From contig NZ_FOQI01000024.1 in the NCBI RefSeq assembly GCF_900113705.1, positions 1 through 57,289 of the forward strand: 57,289 nt of DNA, in the 5' to 3' direction. The notes beneath the pieces were generated by a model, which had not been told where the DNA came from, made no database searches, and saw nothing but the letters and a program-made list of their open reading frames with translations. This document shows, one piece after another, positions 17,196 to 26,215 of the stretch (its first letter is position 1; the number at the start of each line of letters is the position of its first letter). A program made the translations under genes and the position numbers. Origin of the DNA: Collimonas sp. OK307. Its GTDB lineage: Bacteria; Pseudomonadota; Gammaproteobacteria; Burkholderiales; Burkholderiaceae_D.

Positions 17196-18461
17196 TCAGG
17201 TCTTGCTCTCGATAGCCAATCGGGCAACCTCTTCATCCAGCTCGCCCTCCCACTTCGCAATCACCGACGTCGCAATACCGTTACCAATCACGTTGGTAGC
17301 GGTACGTCCCATATCGAGGAACTGGTCGATACCGATGATCAGCAGGATGCCTGCTTCAGGCAAGTGGAACATCGGCAGGATGGCGGCAACCACCACCAGC
17401 GAACCACGCGGCACGCCAGCCATGCCCTTGCTGCTTACCATCAACACCAGCAACATCGTGAGTTGCTGGGCAAACGACATTTCAATGTTGTAAGCCTGAG
17501 CCACGAACAAGGCGGCAAATGCCTGGTACATCATCGAGCCGTCGAGATTGAATGAATAACCGAGCGGCAGCACGAAGCCGGTGATCTTGTCATTCACGCC
17601 GAATTTTTCCAGCTGCTCCATCGTCTTCGGATAAGCAGCTTCGCTGCTGGCGGTGGAAAATGCCAGCATGATCGGCTCTTTCAAGAGGCGCAACAGGGTG
17701 AAGATCGAATCGCGCAGGAATATATAGCCGATCGCGATCAACAGCGCCCACAGCGTGGCCAGCCCGGCATAGAAACCGCCGAGGAACTTGGCATAGGTCG
17801 CCAGCACGCCAAAACCTTGCACCGTAATCACCGCGGCTATGGAAGCAAACACGCCGATCGGAGCAAAACGCATCACATAATCCGTGACCTTCAACATGAC
17901 GTGCACCAGGCCGTCCACGGCCGCAGTAATTACTTTTGCGGATTCACCTTTGACGGAAGCCAGGCCGAACCCGAAAAACAGCGAGAACACCAGGATCTGC
18001 AAGATTTCGTTTTTCGCCATGGCGTCGACGAAACTGCTCGGGAACACGTGCGAGACAAAGTCTTTCAGATTGAAGCCGCTGGTATTCAGCTTGGTATCAG
18101 CACCCAGCGCCGGCAGCGGCAGGTTGAGCGCGTGGCCAACCTGGAGCACGTTGACAAACAACATGCCCAACGCCAAAGAGAGCAAGGAAGCGATGACAAA
18201 CCAGCCCAGGGCCCGGATGCCGATGCGGCCGACCGAACTGCTGTCCTTCATGCCGGCAATACCGGATACCAGCGTGCCGAACACCAAAGGCGCGATGATC
18301 ATTTTGATCAAGCGCAAAAACACATCGGTGATGATGGAGAAGTAAGCGGCGATTTCCTTCGCTGCCGCTTCGTCCGGTGCCAGATTGTGGCAAATATAAC
18401 CGACCAGTATCCCTAGAACCATGCCGACCAGAATCCAAGTCGTTGCCTTAATTTTTCTCAT
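17196..18461 (-). CDS. Dicarboxylate/amino acid:cation symporter (DAACS, GltP/DctA type)
   Basis: Inner-membrane secondary transporter importing glutamate/aspartate or C4-dicarboxylates with protons or sodium. The 421-residue protein has about eight transmembrane helices plus the two re-entrant hairpins of this family. Signatures are FLRLIKMIIAPLVFGTLV, the serine-rich FSTASSEAAYP hairpin (in place of the commoner TSSS), NLDGSMMYQ, GMAGVPRG and the DMGRTATNVIGN helix. Its Shine-Dalgarno AGGA precedes the ATG and a terminator follows. Which substrate dominates cannot be decided from sequence. Confidence 0.92.
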   Translation of the reverse strand: MRKIKATTWILVGMVLGILVGYICHNLAPDEAAAKEIAAYFSIITDVFLRLIKMIIAPLVFGTLVSGIAGMKDSSSVGRIGIRALGWFVIASLLSLALGMLFVNVLQVGHALNLPLPALGADTKLNTSGFNLKDFVSHVFPSSFVDAMAKNEILQILVFSLFFGFGLASVKGESAKVITAAVDGLVHVMLKVTDYVMRFAPIGVFASIAAVITVQGFGVLATYAKFLGGFYAGLATLWALLIAIGYIFLRDSIFTLLRLLKEPIMLAFSTASSEAAYPKTMEQLEKFGVNDKITGFVLPLGYSFNLDGSMMYQAFAALFVAQAYNIEMSFAQQLTMLLVLMVSSKGMAGVPRGSLVVVAAILPMFHLPEAGILLIIGIDQFLDMGRTATNVIGNGIATSVIAKWEGELDEEVARLAIESKT

Positions 18462-19062
18462 TTGCGTATCCTGCCGTTATTAACAATACAACCATACAAA
18501 AATACAAAAAATACAAAACCGTCGATCTAAAAATATCCTTAAACCTGAGCACCTTGTGAAATCCATGTCGCGCAGGCATGTTGCGCAGTTCATGTTGTTT
18601 TATGTCGACATGCGCCGATCAAGATCAGCGGCGCATACAGAAGAGTTTGCAAGCAACAACGTGAATTTTGCGGAAATGGCAATATTTTCGGGGCAAAATA
18701 AAAAGGCCCTCCTGATGGAGGGCCTTATGAAACCTGATGCCGGCTGCGATTTGAACCTGCTTTTCTCTGACCGCAAGCCCGCTTCACTGCTCAAACTGGT
18801 GCGAATGTTACCTTACAAAACACCCCTCAATCAACAAAAAAAGGCTGCGAGCGCAGGCATCGCGCGATGCCAAGGCATTTACCGTCCATGCCATTTTCGC
18901 AATCAGATCTCGCGTCCTTTGTTCGCCGCCCGGCTATCCCTGTCAATTTCGCACCATCACGTTGTATTTTGATTTTGGAGCATCAAAAACCCATACGCAT
19001 CATCACCCTGATGTATATTTCCTGACAGAAACTTATAACATCGATTCATCAAGGAGATAGCA
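18462..19062. other. Intergenic region containing a decayed tRNA/terminator relic
   Basis: About 600 nt without a supported gene. The left part (18470-18540) is strongly A/T-rich and should hold the symporter promoter. The middle contains the TTGCGGAA-hairpin-tRNA-like relic described separately. A 138-codon frame across 18556-18972 runs through that relic and has no Shine-Dalgarno, so it is not called. The right end carries AAGGAG for the next gene. Confidence 0.5.
18668..18752. repeat. Degenerate copy of the tRNA-Thr attachment repeat (oldest relic?)
   Basis: The order of parts matches the good copies at 31-34 kb. A TTGCGGAA motif (18668-18675) comes first, then a GGCCCTCC...GGAGGGCC hairpin with A/T flanks (about 18701-18726). 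Last comes TGATGCCGGCTGC followed by GATTTGAACCTGC (18728-18750), similar to the tRNA-Thr 3' end (TGGTGCTGGCTGC...GACTTGAACCCGC). The similarity is partial and a relic of another tRNA is possible. Confidence 0.4.
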
Positions 19063-20286
19063 ATGCAAAAACGTAGTACGTGTAGCGTCATTTTTTGTCT
19101 TACCGCATTAGGTGCACCAGGATTCAGCGCAAGCGCATCAGCGGAATTACCGCCTATTAAAATCGGTGTCATCGGCCCCATCACCGGGCCTTCGTCAGAC
19201 ATGGGGCTGAGCATGATCGGCGGCGCCCGGGTCTTCCTGGCCGACATCAACCAGGTCGGCGGTGTCCTCGGCCGCAAGATCGAACTGGTCGAGCGCGACG
19301 ATCTTGCCAAGCCTGACGTCGGCGCGGCCATGGCCAAGGAAATGATCGAGAAGGAACATGTCGTCGCCGTGGTCGGCTTTGGCAATACCGGTGTCGCCCT
19401 GCCTGCGGCGAAACTGTTCCAGGAAGCGAAGATCCCGTTGATCGTTACCGGCGCCACCGGCGCCACGATTACCAAATCGTTCATGCCGCCGGCCTATCCC
19501 GTGAACTATATATTCCGCACGTCCGCCAGCGATGCGCTGCAGCCGATCGTGATTCTCAACGATGTAATTGATCGCCGCAAGATCGACAAGATCGCAGTGC
19601 TGCATGATGACAGTCCCTACGGCCAGTTCGGCAAGCAAAGCATGATGACGGAGCTGGAGCGGCGCAAGATCAAACCGGTGCTGGTGGAAAGTTTCAAGGT
19701 TGGCGATCAAGACATGACGACGCAACTGCAGCATGCCAAAGATGATGGTGCTCAAGCCATCGTGATGTATTGCCTTGCACCCGAAGGCGCGATGGTTGTG
19801 AGGAGCGCAGAAAAACTGAAACTGAAATTACCGATAGTCGGGCCGTGGGGCATGTCGCAGCAAACCTTCATTGACAAGGCCGGTCAGGGAGCGGAAGGCG
19901 TACGCAGTTCGGTGACGTTCATCGAAAACGAATTGAGTTCAGTCAGCAACCAGTTCTCGCTGACCTACCGCAATGTGAACAAGACCAATCACATTCCGTC
20001 TGCGGTGGCTGCGGCTCAAACCTATGACGCACTGCGCCTGATTACGCTGGCGATATTCCAGGCCAATTCGGTGGATGGCGTAAAGATCAAGGACGCGCTG
20101 GAAAATCTGCAGGTGCACACCACGTCTACCATCGTCTCGCGTTACTTCAAACCATTCTCGCCCAACGACCATGAAGCAATCGCGCTGAACATGATCGTCA
20201 TGGGTGAAATTCGTAACGGCAAGGTGACTTATGCGTACAGGGAAGATGCAAACAGTGGATCGATTGCACGTACCAAGAAAAATTAG
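19063..20286 (+). CDS. ABC transporter substrate-binding protein, branched-chain amino acid (LivK) type
   Basis: A periplasmic binding protein of the type I fold (Peripla_BP_6), 407 residues. It has a signal peptide (MQKRSTCSVIFCLTALGAPG...ASA) and mature start ELPPIKIGVIGPITGPSSDMG, then the typical GRKIELVERDDLAKPDVG, VVGFGNTGVALPAAKLF and KIAVLHDDSPYGQFG segments. AAGGAGATAGCA precedes the ATG. No permease or ATPase genes adjoin it, so it would have to work with a transporter elsewhere or act as a sensor component. Ligand unknown; amino acids, amides and aromatic acids are all possible for this family. It lies at the left edge of the accessory region. Confidence 0.88.
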   Translation: MQKRSTCSVIFCLTALGAPGFSASASAELPPIKIGVIGPITGPSSDMGLSMIGGARVFLADINQVGGVLGRKIELVERDDLAKPDVGAAMAKEMIEKEHVVAVVGFGNTGVALPAAKLFQEAKIPLIVTGATGATITKSFMPPAYPVNYIFRTSASDALQPIVILNDVIDRRKIDKIAVLHDDSPYGQFGKQSMMTELERRKIKPVLVESFKVGDQDMTTQLQHAKDDGAQAIVMYCLAPEGAMVVRSAEKLKLKLPIVGPWGMSQQTFIDKAGQGAEGVRSSVTFIENELSSVSNQFSLTYRNVNKTNHIPSAVAAAQTYDALRLITLAIFQANSVDGVKIKDALENLQVHTTSTIVSRYFKPFSPNDHEAIALNMIVMGEIRNGKVTYAYREDANSGSIARTKKN

Positions 20287-20352
20287 CAAGCGGGACTGCC
20301 AGCAAAAGATTGTTAGCGTTGCCGCCTCAAAATGAGAATCGCAGAAAATGAA

Positions 20353-20380
20353 AAAGGCCCACATTATCGTGGGCCCTTTT
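20353..20380. terminator. Hairpin between convergent genes, similar to the tRNA-Thr terminators
   Basis: AAAGGCCCAC, a 6-nt loop and GTGGGCCCTTTT form a good bidirectional terminator between the LivK-like gene (plus) and the DUF6404 gene (minus). Its stem resembles the hairpins beside the tRNA-Thr repeats at 26.6 and 28.4 kb, but no tRNA fragment follows, so common origin is uncertain. Confidence 0.65.
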
Positions 20381-20394
20381 GACAGTTTTCTGGT

Positions 20395-20754
20395 TCACGA
20401 TGCGGCTTTGATTTGCGACCACAAAGGCAGGTTATATTTGCGAGCCCTGATGTAATAGTAGAGCGCCATGAGCAGTCCGAAAGATACGCCGCTCAGGATC
20501 CATGCAAAAACGGCCTGAACGCCTGGCGTTCCTCGCTGCGGCCAAACAAGAAACCACATCAGCAATCCCCAAACGACACCGAACCATATTCCCGCGAACA
20601 CGAAATTAAATCCAAAGCTCGCGAAATGCGGCGGTGGAATTGAAACGCCCGCCCGCCAGAACATCCGATGAAAAAACGGTGCGTAGTTGCTGCGCCAGAT
20701 GCCCGTAGTTTTCAAAATTCCCAATGCGGCATTGACTTCAAGTGGGTATGACAA
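20395..20754 (-). CDS. DUF6404-like membrane protein
   Basis: A protein of about 119 residues with the segment LKTTGIWRSNYAPFFHRMFWRAGVSIPPPHF (pieces LKTTGIWRSNYAP and GVSIPPPHFASF). Two transmembrane helices follow (FVFAGIWFGVVWGLLMWFLVW and AVFAWILSGVSFGLLMALYYY). This looks like the DUF6404 family of unknown function. The start is unsure: the frame is open up to 20922, but a TTG at 20754 with AGGTG upstream gives the usual family length, so it is used here. It is convergent with the LivK-like gene, inside the accessory region. Confidence 0.65.
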   Translation of the reverse strand: MSYPLEVNAALGILKTTGIWRSNYAPFFHRMFWRAGVSIPPPHFASFGFNFVFAGIWFGVVWGLLMWFLVWPQRGTPGVQAVFAWILSGVSFGLLMALYYYIRARKYNLPLWSQIKAAS

Positions 20755-21035
20755 GGAAGCACCTATTGAGTTATGTAGATCATCCTTCAAAACAACCAGG
20801 AAAATCCGTTGCAAATTTCGGCCAGGAATCCAATCTTCACTAGGGGAGACTATACACATGCACATACCAATTGTTTCGTGCCGGATGAAAAATAACTGGC
20901 AACGTGAATTGCCACGACACATTCAACGCCACGGCATGACGCAGTCGTCCTGTTATCCAGTTGTGGCATCATGTGACGGTGGTTTTTCCGTGTCGTCATC
21001 GTCACCACCCTCAACGTCTGTCATGAAGGATTTCC

Positions 21036-21341
21036 ATGGTCACCTGCTATCTGCGCTACATCATCGATCCCTATAAACTCAACGAATTCGAACACTACGG
21101 CAGGATCTGGATTCCGCTGGTGGAGAAGTTCGGTGGACAGCACCATGGATACTTTCTCCCATCAGAGGGAATCAACAACGTCGCGCTCGCGATGTTCACG
21201 TTTCCATCGCTCGCGTCGTATGAAGAGTACCGGATAAAATCAATGCAGGACCCGGCCTGCCAGGCCGCATTCAAGTATGCAGAGGAAACCCGTTGCATCC
21301 TCAGCTACGAGCGCAGTTTCTTCCGTCCTGTGTTCAAGTAA
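21036..21341 (+). CDS. NIPSNAP family protein
   Basis: A 101-residue single NIPSNAP domain, a dimeric alpha+beta barrel (ferredoxin-like) fold. The family pattern is clear: VTCYLRYIIDPYKLNEFEHYGRIW at the start (pieces CYLRYIIDP and KLNEFEHYGRIWIPL), GGQHHGYFLPSEG in the middle and FPSLASYEEYRIKS before the final strand SYERSFFRP. AAGGA lies 7 nt before the ATG. Role unknown; relatives occur as lone genes near oxidative metabolism or stress functions. The next small gene follows 64 nt downstream on the same strand. Confidence 0.85.
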   Translation: MVTCYLRYIIDPYKLNEFEHYGRIWIPLVEKFGGQHHGYFLPSEGINNVALAMFTFPSLASYEEYRIKSMQDPACQAAFKYAEETRCILSYERSFFRPVFK

Positions 21342-21405
21342 AACGCGCCCCATATAAAGCCTACAATTAACTTGCGTGGATCTCGACGCATTAAAATGGG
21401 GCAAT

Positions 21406-21636
21406 ATGATGAGTACAATCAATCTGATTTACACGGTAGTGAGCGATCCCGACTCTTTCGTAGCGTTCCAATACTACGTAAAAGCCGGGGAGGTATTTGA
21501 TGCCCATGACTACGCGATCACCTATAGGCTAAATGGTGCCGACCTCGATGCCGACGACGTGCGCGCCACGCAAGAAGCCGCAGCAAAGCTCAACGCCGGA
21601 GAATGCCTGATGGTTTCCCATTCGATTGCACCATGA
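21406..21636 (+). CDS. Small protein of unknown function
   Basis: A 76-residue frame MMSTINLIYTVVSD... with balanced composition and acidic middle (NGADLDADDVRATQEAAAKL). GGGG lies 7 nt before the tandem ATGATG; a GTG 30 nt further upstream is also in frame. It begins 64 nt after the NIPSNAP gene on the same strand and could be cotranscribed with it. I do not recognise the family. Coding status is supported by start context and amino-acid usage only. Confidence 0.5.
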   Translation: MMSTINLIYTVVSDPDSFVAFQYYVKAGEVFDAHDYAITYRLNGADLDADDVRATQEAAAKLNAGECLMVSHSIAP

Positions 21637-21695
21637 CTGTTAAATGCAACAGATAAACGCGCCATACTGGGCTTCCAGCGACTTCCGGCGGCTCT

Positions 21696-22559
21696 CTAGC
21701 GTTTATTGACATTGAGACTCTCGACGCCCCTGTTGAATTTCGCGGTCAGGAAATCGGCAATGCGATTCTGCGTTGCTTCGAGATAGGGGATGTTGTGGTG
21801 ATCCGAGTCAGGGATGGTTTCGTCCTGCGGCGCGTTGGCCAATTTGGTCACCAGCATGTCGGTATGCGAGGCCGGCACTATGTCGTCAGATGCAGCACGA
21901 ATGATAAACGTCGGCGCGGATAACAAAGGCGCATGCTTGATTGAATCGAAGCGATGCTTGAGGACAAAAGCCGGCACTGACGGGAAACGGCGTTTTGCCA
22001 GGGCCAACAGCGAGTCATAAGGCGTAATCAACACCACCGCGGCGACCGGCCGGCGCGTCGCTACCTGTACCGCCACACCCGAGCCAAGACTGCGCCCGAC
22101 CACGGCGATTTGCCCGGCGTTGATATGGCGATGTTCGGCAAACCAGTCAAACAGCATCTCGGCGTCTTCGATCATTTTCAACTCACCGGGAATACCTTCC
22201 GAATCCCCGTAGCCACGATAATTGATGGCAAGCACCGTCATATTGGGGAACATGCGCCACGCGTCACGCGCCACCCAGGACACTTCCTCTGAGCGGCCGC
22301 CGAAATACACAACGGCGGGATGCGGACCGGGTACGCGCGGCGTCAACAACCATCCTGAGAGACGAGTGCCGTCGGTGCTACGCAACACGACAAGCCGAGA
22401 CCTGTGCCCGATGCTATGCGGATGCTCGACTTCCTTGGTGCGGACCGGCTTGAAAATCAGTTTGCGCTGGCTAACCGCGACTGCGGTGGTAAAAATCAGC
22501 CACCCGAGGGCGACGATGCCGCCCATCCCGGTCACTTTTTTATATTTGATGCGTGCCAT
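21696..22559 (-). CDS. Membrane-anchored alpha/beta hydrolase (Bem46/ABHD-like)
   Basis: A 287-residue serine hydrolase with an N-terminal transmembrane anchor (residues 11-30, GMGGIVALGWLIFTTAVAVS). The fold markers are YFGGRSEEVSWVARD (oxyanion side), INYRGYGDSEG, the nucleophile elbow GRSLGSG with Ser157, an acid in ASDDIVP (Asp225/226) and a histidine near the C-terminus (His254/255 in DSDHHNIPY). Such proteins are esterases or thioesterases of mostly unknown substrate. It faces the preceding small gene (convergent). No operon partner is visible. Confidence 0.85.
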   Translation of the reverse strand: MARIKYKKVTGMGGIVALGWLIFTTAVAVSQRKLIFKPVRTKEVEHPHSIGHRSRLVVLRSTDGTRLSGWLLTPRVPGPHPAVVYFGGRSEEVSWVARDAWRMFPNMTVLAINYRGYGDSEGIPGELKMIEDAEMLFDWFAEHRHINAGQIAVVGRSLGSGVAVQVATRRPVAAVVLITPYDSLLALAKRRFPSVPAFVLKHRFDSIKHAPLLSAPTFIIRAASDDIVPASHTDMLVTKLANAPQDETIPDSDHHNIPYLEATQNRIADFLTAKFNRGVESLNVNKR

Positions 22560-23393
22560 AACGCGAGTGCAACTGCACGGGGCACTACCCTATGCTGCGC
22601 ACGACCCCCTTACTATTTATTGTAATCCTTCAATTTGTTGTCGTCTCTATCATTTTGTAGTCACGGATGCGATGCGCCAAATTAACCACAATCTGTGTGG
22701 TTAATTTGCGCGCTTCCCGTGAAATGCCGTTGCTCACACTGACGCATCGGTGATGATTCACCAGCGTCAGTAATGCATCGCAGAAATAGATATTCGATTG
22801 CGATTCGGCACACTTCATATTGCCGGATTCAAACGCGACCGCAACAGGAAGTTCAACTTGAATATGGCGCGAACATATCCTATTGTGGCTTGGCGGTACA
22901 ACGATTAAACATCGCAAATCTGCGAGAAAACACGAAGTGAAATAGTGATGGATGCCAACGGATGTATCGATGACCTTTCACTTTTATTTTCGCTCATCAC
23001 TCCGGAACCTGGCTGGCACGGACCCTATAGTGAACGGTAAATAATTCAAGCAGATCAGCATTCTTCCAGCCTCGAAAAAAATCCCTTCAACTGTCACGCA
23101 GTCATCCAGTGGGCCGGCATAAATTGGCGTCCGGAAAATCATTTCCCTGCATTGAGGCATTGGCCTTCTTACTCACAAGGAAGAATGTACCAACCTCCTC
23201 GCGCTGTCTGGCAGACGCCGTCAGAATGACATTCCAAAAACGACTTTGGCCGAAGCCTGGCCATCACTCTTGAGAAATAAAAATTCTTGAGGAAGAAAAT
23301 ATCCAATGTTCTCTCGGTTCGGCACCAAGGGAACCGCGCTCATGACGTATGTGATGAATTTTATATTTGGCGAAAACAGAAAGGATCTCCATC
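22560..23393. other. Gene-poor A/T-rich stretch
   Basis: Some 830 nt with no convincing gene. A 95-codon minus-strand frame (22630-22917) lacks a Shine-Dalgarno and recognisable content. The sequence between 22920 and 23390 has scattered stops in every frame. A perfect short palindrome CCACAATCTGTGTGG-like element around 22687-22703 is the only structure noticed. The right end should hold the promoter of the secreted protein gene; AAAGGA precedes its ATG. Confidence 0.4.
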
Positions 23394-23825
23394 ATGAAAA
23401 ATCTTATCTTGATTTCGGTTGCAAGCCTGTTCGCATTGGCCGCCTCGGCACAAACAGCGACTGACAACCAGACTGTGAATGTCACTGGTCCGACACTTCG
23501 AATTGATCTTCCCAGCCAGTACCATCGGATGCACCCGGATGAATTCTATGACTATATGCGGTCATACAGTCTTTCAAACGGCGGGACACTTGCCGTGTTC
23601 TACCGAGGGCGGCAGATGTATGCAGAAGTGGGAGATCTGGGACGGCACGAAATTGTCGCCGCAGCACCAAATGTTTTCGTCGCACTGGACCAGCAGTTGA
23701 GGATGACAATCAATCTTCGCGGGGATACCGATGCGAGCGGAGAGCTGATCATGGTCGTTCCGCGCAAGCAACTTGCAGACGGCAGCCTGGTCGGCGGACA
23801 ACGACTGGTCGCTTCGTTCCGCTAG
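23394..23825 (+). CDS. Secreted protein of unknown function
   Basis: A 143-residue exported protein. Residues 1-20 are a clean signal peptide (MKNLILISVASLFALAASAQ, cleavage after ASA). The mature part is a small beta-rich domain with FYRGRQMYAEVGDLGRHEIV and NLRGDTDASGELIMVVPR. ATG 23394 is preferred over an upstream GTG in frame because it starts the signal peptide and has AAAGGA 8-9 nt before it. No family recognised. It is convergent with the acyltransferase gene. Confidence 0.65.
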   Translation: MKNLILISVASLFALAASAQTATDNQTVNVTGPTLRIDLPSQYHRMHPDEFYDYMRSYSLSNGGTLAVFYRGRQMYAEVGDLGRHEIVAAAPNVFVALDQQLRMTINLRGDTDASGELIMVVPRKQLADGSLVGGQRLVASFR

Positions 23826-23922
23826 ATAGACATCACCGGCAAGGGATTCACTACGAGCTGCGGCAGGATCTGATTCTCAAAAGCACTCCCGCTTACGTAA
23901 CAGTGAATCCCGAATCGACCGA

Positions 23923-25119
23923 TCATTCGACTGGAGACGACTCCTTCGAATTGGATACGCCGGCAATAACCGACGCGGAAGGTGCTTCCTTCCTGTCGCG
24001 CCTTGCCAGATAGCGGTGACGAACGGCGGCATTGGCTGGCTCCGAAACATGGCGCGACACCAACGATGACACCAGCGCCGTCAATCCGAGAAACAACAGC
24101 AACCAAGGCAATCTGGCGCCATAACTCAGCTGCTCCTTGGTCAGGACATTCCGCATCAAGCCCAACACCACGATATGGAACAGATAGATTTCATAACTGT
24201 ACCGTCCCAGCCAGCGCACCGCGCGACTGCCTCGTCCTGTGGTCCAACCTGAAGTACGATCGTTTGCCGCACCGAGTAAAAACACCGCGCTGGCAAAAGC
24301 GATTAACGAGAAGCCGAATATCTCATGTCCTTCTATGCCACGCAGGTAGACCGCGACAAGCGCCATACCTGCAATCAACCGCAATACACGCCCGTAATTT
24401 GAAGTGAACTTCATATGCCGCGCCAGCAATGCAGTCAGGCAACCAAATGCAATGGCATCAAAGCAGGCAAGATAACCGTACATGAAGAAAATTTCGTTGT
24501 CGGTGTGCTGACTCCGGTAAATCGGGCCAATGACTATGGCTGCGATACAGACGCCGACAATCAGCCAGGTGCGTCGTAACAGCATGCATACCAGCGGCAG
24601 GGCAAGATAGAACACTTCCTCGACCGACAGCGACCAGTAAATGTTGAGGCAATAGTTGAAATAACCGGCCGATTGCATGAGCACGTTGTGCCAGAACGTC
24701 AGCACCGATCCCGCGGCAATCAAAAAATACGAAGCCGGCAGATCATGATTGCCGTCGGTATTATTAAAGAATGGAATATCCAGGCTTCCCAGGATGACAA
24801 TGATGGCAAGCGCCAGTAACAGGCACGGCATGATGCGTGCAAATCGGAATAAATAGAACGTGCGCGCATCGATATCTTTCAAAGCGCCCCATCGTGCCAG
24901 CGAATTGGACGTAATCAAGAATCCCGAAATGACGAAGAAGATAGTGACGCCGAAGTTGCCGTTGTACGCCGCCTTCAATAACGCCGAAGGCAATAACGTA
25001 TCAAGCGGGCTGTTCTTCAAGCCGTAAGCCAACGTAAAGTGCAAAATCAACACACAGGAAATTGCGATGCCTCGGAGAAAATCGACCCTGTCATTTCTGG
25101 TGTGTTGGTTTAGCGACAT
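23923..25119 (-). CDS. Membrane acyltransferase (OafA/YrhL, AT3 family)
   Basis: An integral membrane O-acyltransferase of 398 residues with about ten transmembrane helices. Family marks are RVDFLRGIAISCVLILHFTLAYG at the N-terminus (catalytic-type His in the first helix end), FFVISGFLIT, the RxxRIMP segment and YWSLSVEEVFYLALPL. Such enzymes acylate surface sugars (O-antigen, peptidoglycan, exopolysaccharide). The ATG at 25119 has AGAGA at proper distance; one 6 nt upstream is also in frame. It is a single gene in the accessory region and has no polysaccharide genes next to it, so the acceptor is unknown. Confidence 0.88.
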   Translation of the reverse strand: MSLNQHTRNDRVDFLRGIAISCVLILHFTLAYGLKNSPLDTLLPSALLKAAYNGNFGVTIFFVISGFLITSNSLARWGALKDIDARTFYLFRFARIMPCLLLALAIIVILGSLDIPFFNNTDGNHDLPASYFLIAAGSVLTFWHNVLMQSAGYFNYCLNIYWSLSVEEVFYLALPLVCMLLRRTWLIVGVCIAAIVIGPIYRSQHTDNEIFFMYGYLACFDAIAFGCLTALLARHMKFTSNYGRVLRLIAGMALVAVYLRGIEGHEIFGFSLIAFASAVFLLGAANDRTSGWTTGRGSRAVRWLGRYSYEIYLFHIVVLGLMRNVLTKEQLSYGARLPWLLLFLGLTALVSSLVSRHVSEPANAAVRHRYLARRDRKEAPSASVIAGVSNSKESSPVE

Positions 25120-25176
25120 ATCCATTCTCTATCAAATCAAAACCAGTTTTAGCTACTGCGTCAAGTCGCCATGGGG

Positions 25177-25962
25177 CTACTGGTGCCCGGCTATCGGCAT
25201 GTCAAGTTGTTCCAGCGATACGCGCTTGTTTTCGTCCGATTGCCACACGACGTTGCCATCCACGGCATATAGCCAGCATGGCGCCTTGGCCTGCGAGTGG
25301 CACTCAGAGAGCGCCTTGCGCATAGCCATTGGATCATTGCTTAACCAGCTCCAGCCGCCATTTGAACTAACGGCAAATGCCTTGGGTGGCAGTGCCGACA
25401 AATAGACCATATATCTTGCGCGCGCTCGTGGTCCGACAAACGGAATAGCATCGGGATCGTGGATATCTGCAAACGACGACGGTGCAGGAACAAAGTCCGA
25501 TTGCGGTGTAGAGCCTGATGAACCAGAGGTGCTTACGCCCTTTTGAGAAGCTGGAGATGTTCCGGGATTCCCCGCCGAAAATATCTCACTTAATCTGTCA
25601 AGAATCACATTCTCCCAATTGGTGGCGAACACTGTCGTTGCCAACGCCCTCTTCGACACTACCTCCACTTTCGTCTTGTCGCCGGCCCCGGCTGGCTCAA
25701 TAAACATGGCAACGTTTTCACCGTAGCTGAATGCAGAAATTCCCCGTTGCGCAAGAGCGTAACCATCATTTCTGTTGTCCCCCACGTAATCAAGACCAAC
25801 CTCTTTGACCGCTCTTGGCAGGACTGCCCAAACCGCGCCCTGCTTCACGTCGTACACCCGCGCAGCGCCAGTCCCTTTTGCAGACCTGGCGTCTGACAAA
25901 GTGGTACATCCCGTCACAGCCAGTGTTCCCAGAATGACAAACAGCAGTGCAATTTTCCTCAA
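25177..25962 (-). CDS. Lipoprotein of unknown function
   Basis: A 261-residue lipoprotein with signal MRKIALLFVILGTLAVTGC, lipobox VTGC and lipidated Cys19. The first half (30-125) has an AVWAVLPRAVKEVGLDYVG segment like small DUF3568-type lipoproteins. A Ser/Gly/Pro-rich linker (about 130-160) follows, then a C-terminal domain with ALSECHSQAKAPCWLYAVDG. The last part, two cysteines and the CWLYAVDGNVVW strand, resembles DUF4189-like domains. Function is not known. It is upstream of and codirectional with the acyltransferase gene, 57 nt apart, so cotranscription is possible. Confidence 0.7.
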   Translation of the reverse strand: MRKIALLFVILGTLAVTGCTTLSDARSAKGTGAARVYDVKQGAVWAVLPRAVKEVGLDYVGDNRNDGYALAQRGISAFSYGENVAMFIEPAGAGDKTKVEVVSKRALATTVFATNWENVILDRLSEIFSAGNPGTSPASQKGVSTSGSSGSTPQSDFVPAPSSFADIHDPDAIPFVGPRARARYMVYLSALPPKAFAVSSNGGWSWLSNDPMAMRKALSECHSQAKAPCWLYAVDGNVVWQSDENKRVSLEQLDMPIAGHQ

Positions 25963-26215
25963 AATTACTCCCCTTTTTTATGAAATTACGTCAAGTCGGG
26001 GGAATTCTAATGCCTGGCGGCAAATCTCGGGATAAAAGAAGAAGGTGGGCGTGATTATTGACCTTGCCCCAAATCAGGTAGTTCAAGATAACAATTAAAT
26101 TAATGCCAAATGACAGGTAGCTAAATTGACCAGAAAACCTACAATGGAAATTGCCTTTATGGCAGCTGATCAAAATCTTTGGTGGAGATGTTACTAAAAT
26201 TTCTAAGGAGAAATC

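Noticed and set aside
18556-18972. 138-codon plus-strand frame
   Set aside because: It runs through a hairpin terminator and a tRNA-like relic and lacks a ribosome binding site.
20687-21076. 129-codon frame with a small part preceded by GGGGAG (ATG 20859)
   Set aside because: Overlaps the NIPSNAP gene start and the DUF6404 gene; composition is not protein-like (serine runs, stop soon after). A short leader peptide cannot be excluded.
22630-22917. 95-codon minus-strand frame
   Set aside because: No Shine-Dalgarno and no recognisable family in an A/T-rich gap; kept as intergenic.
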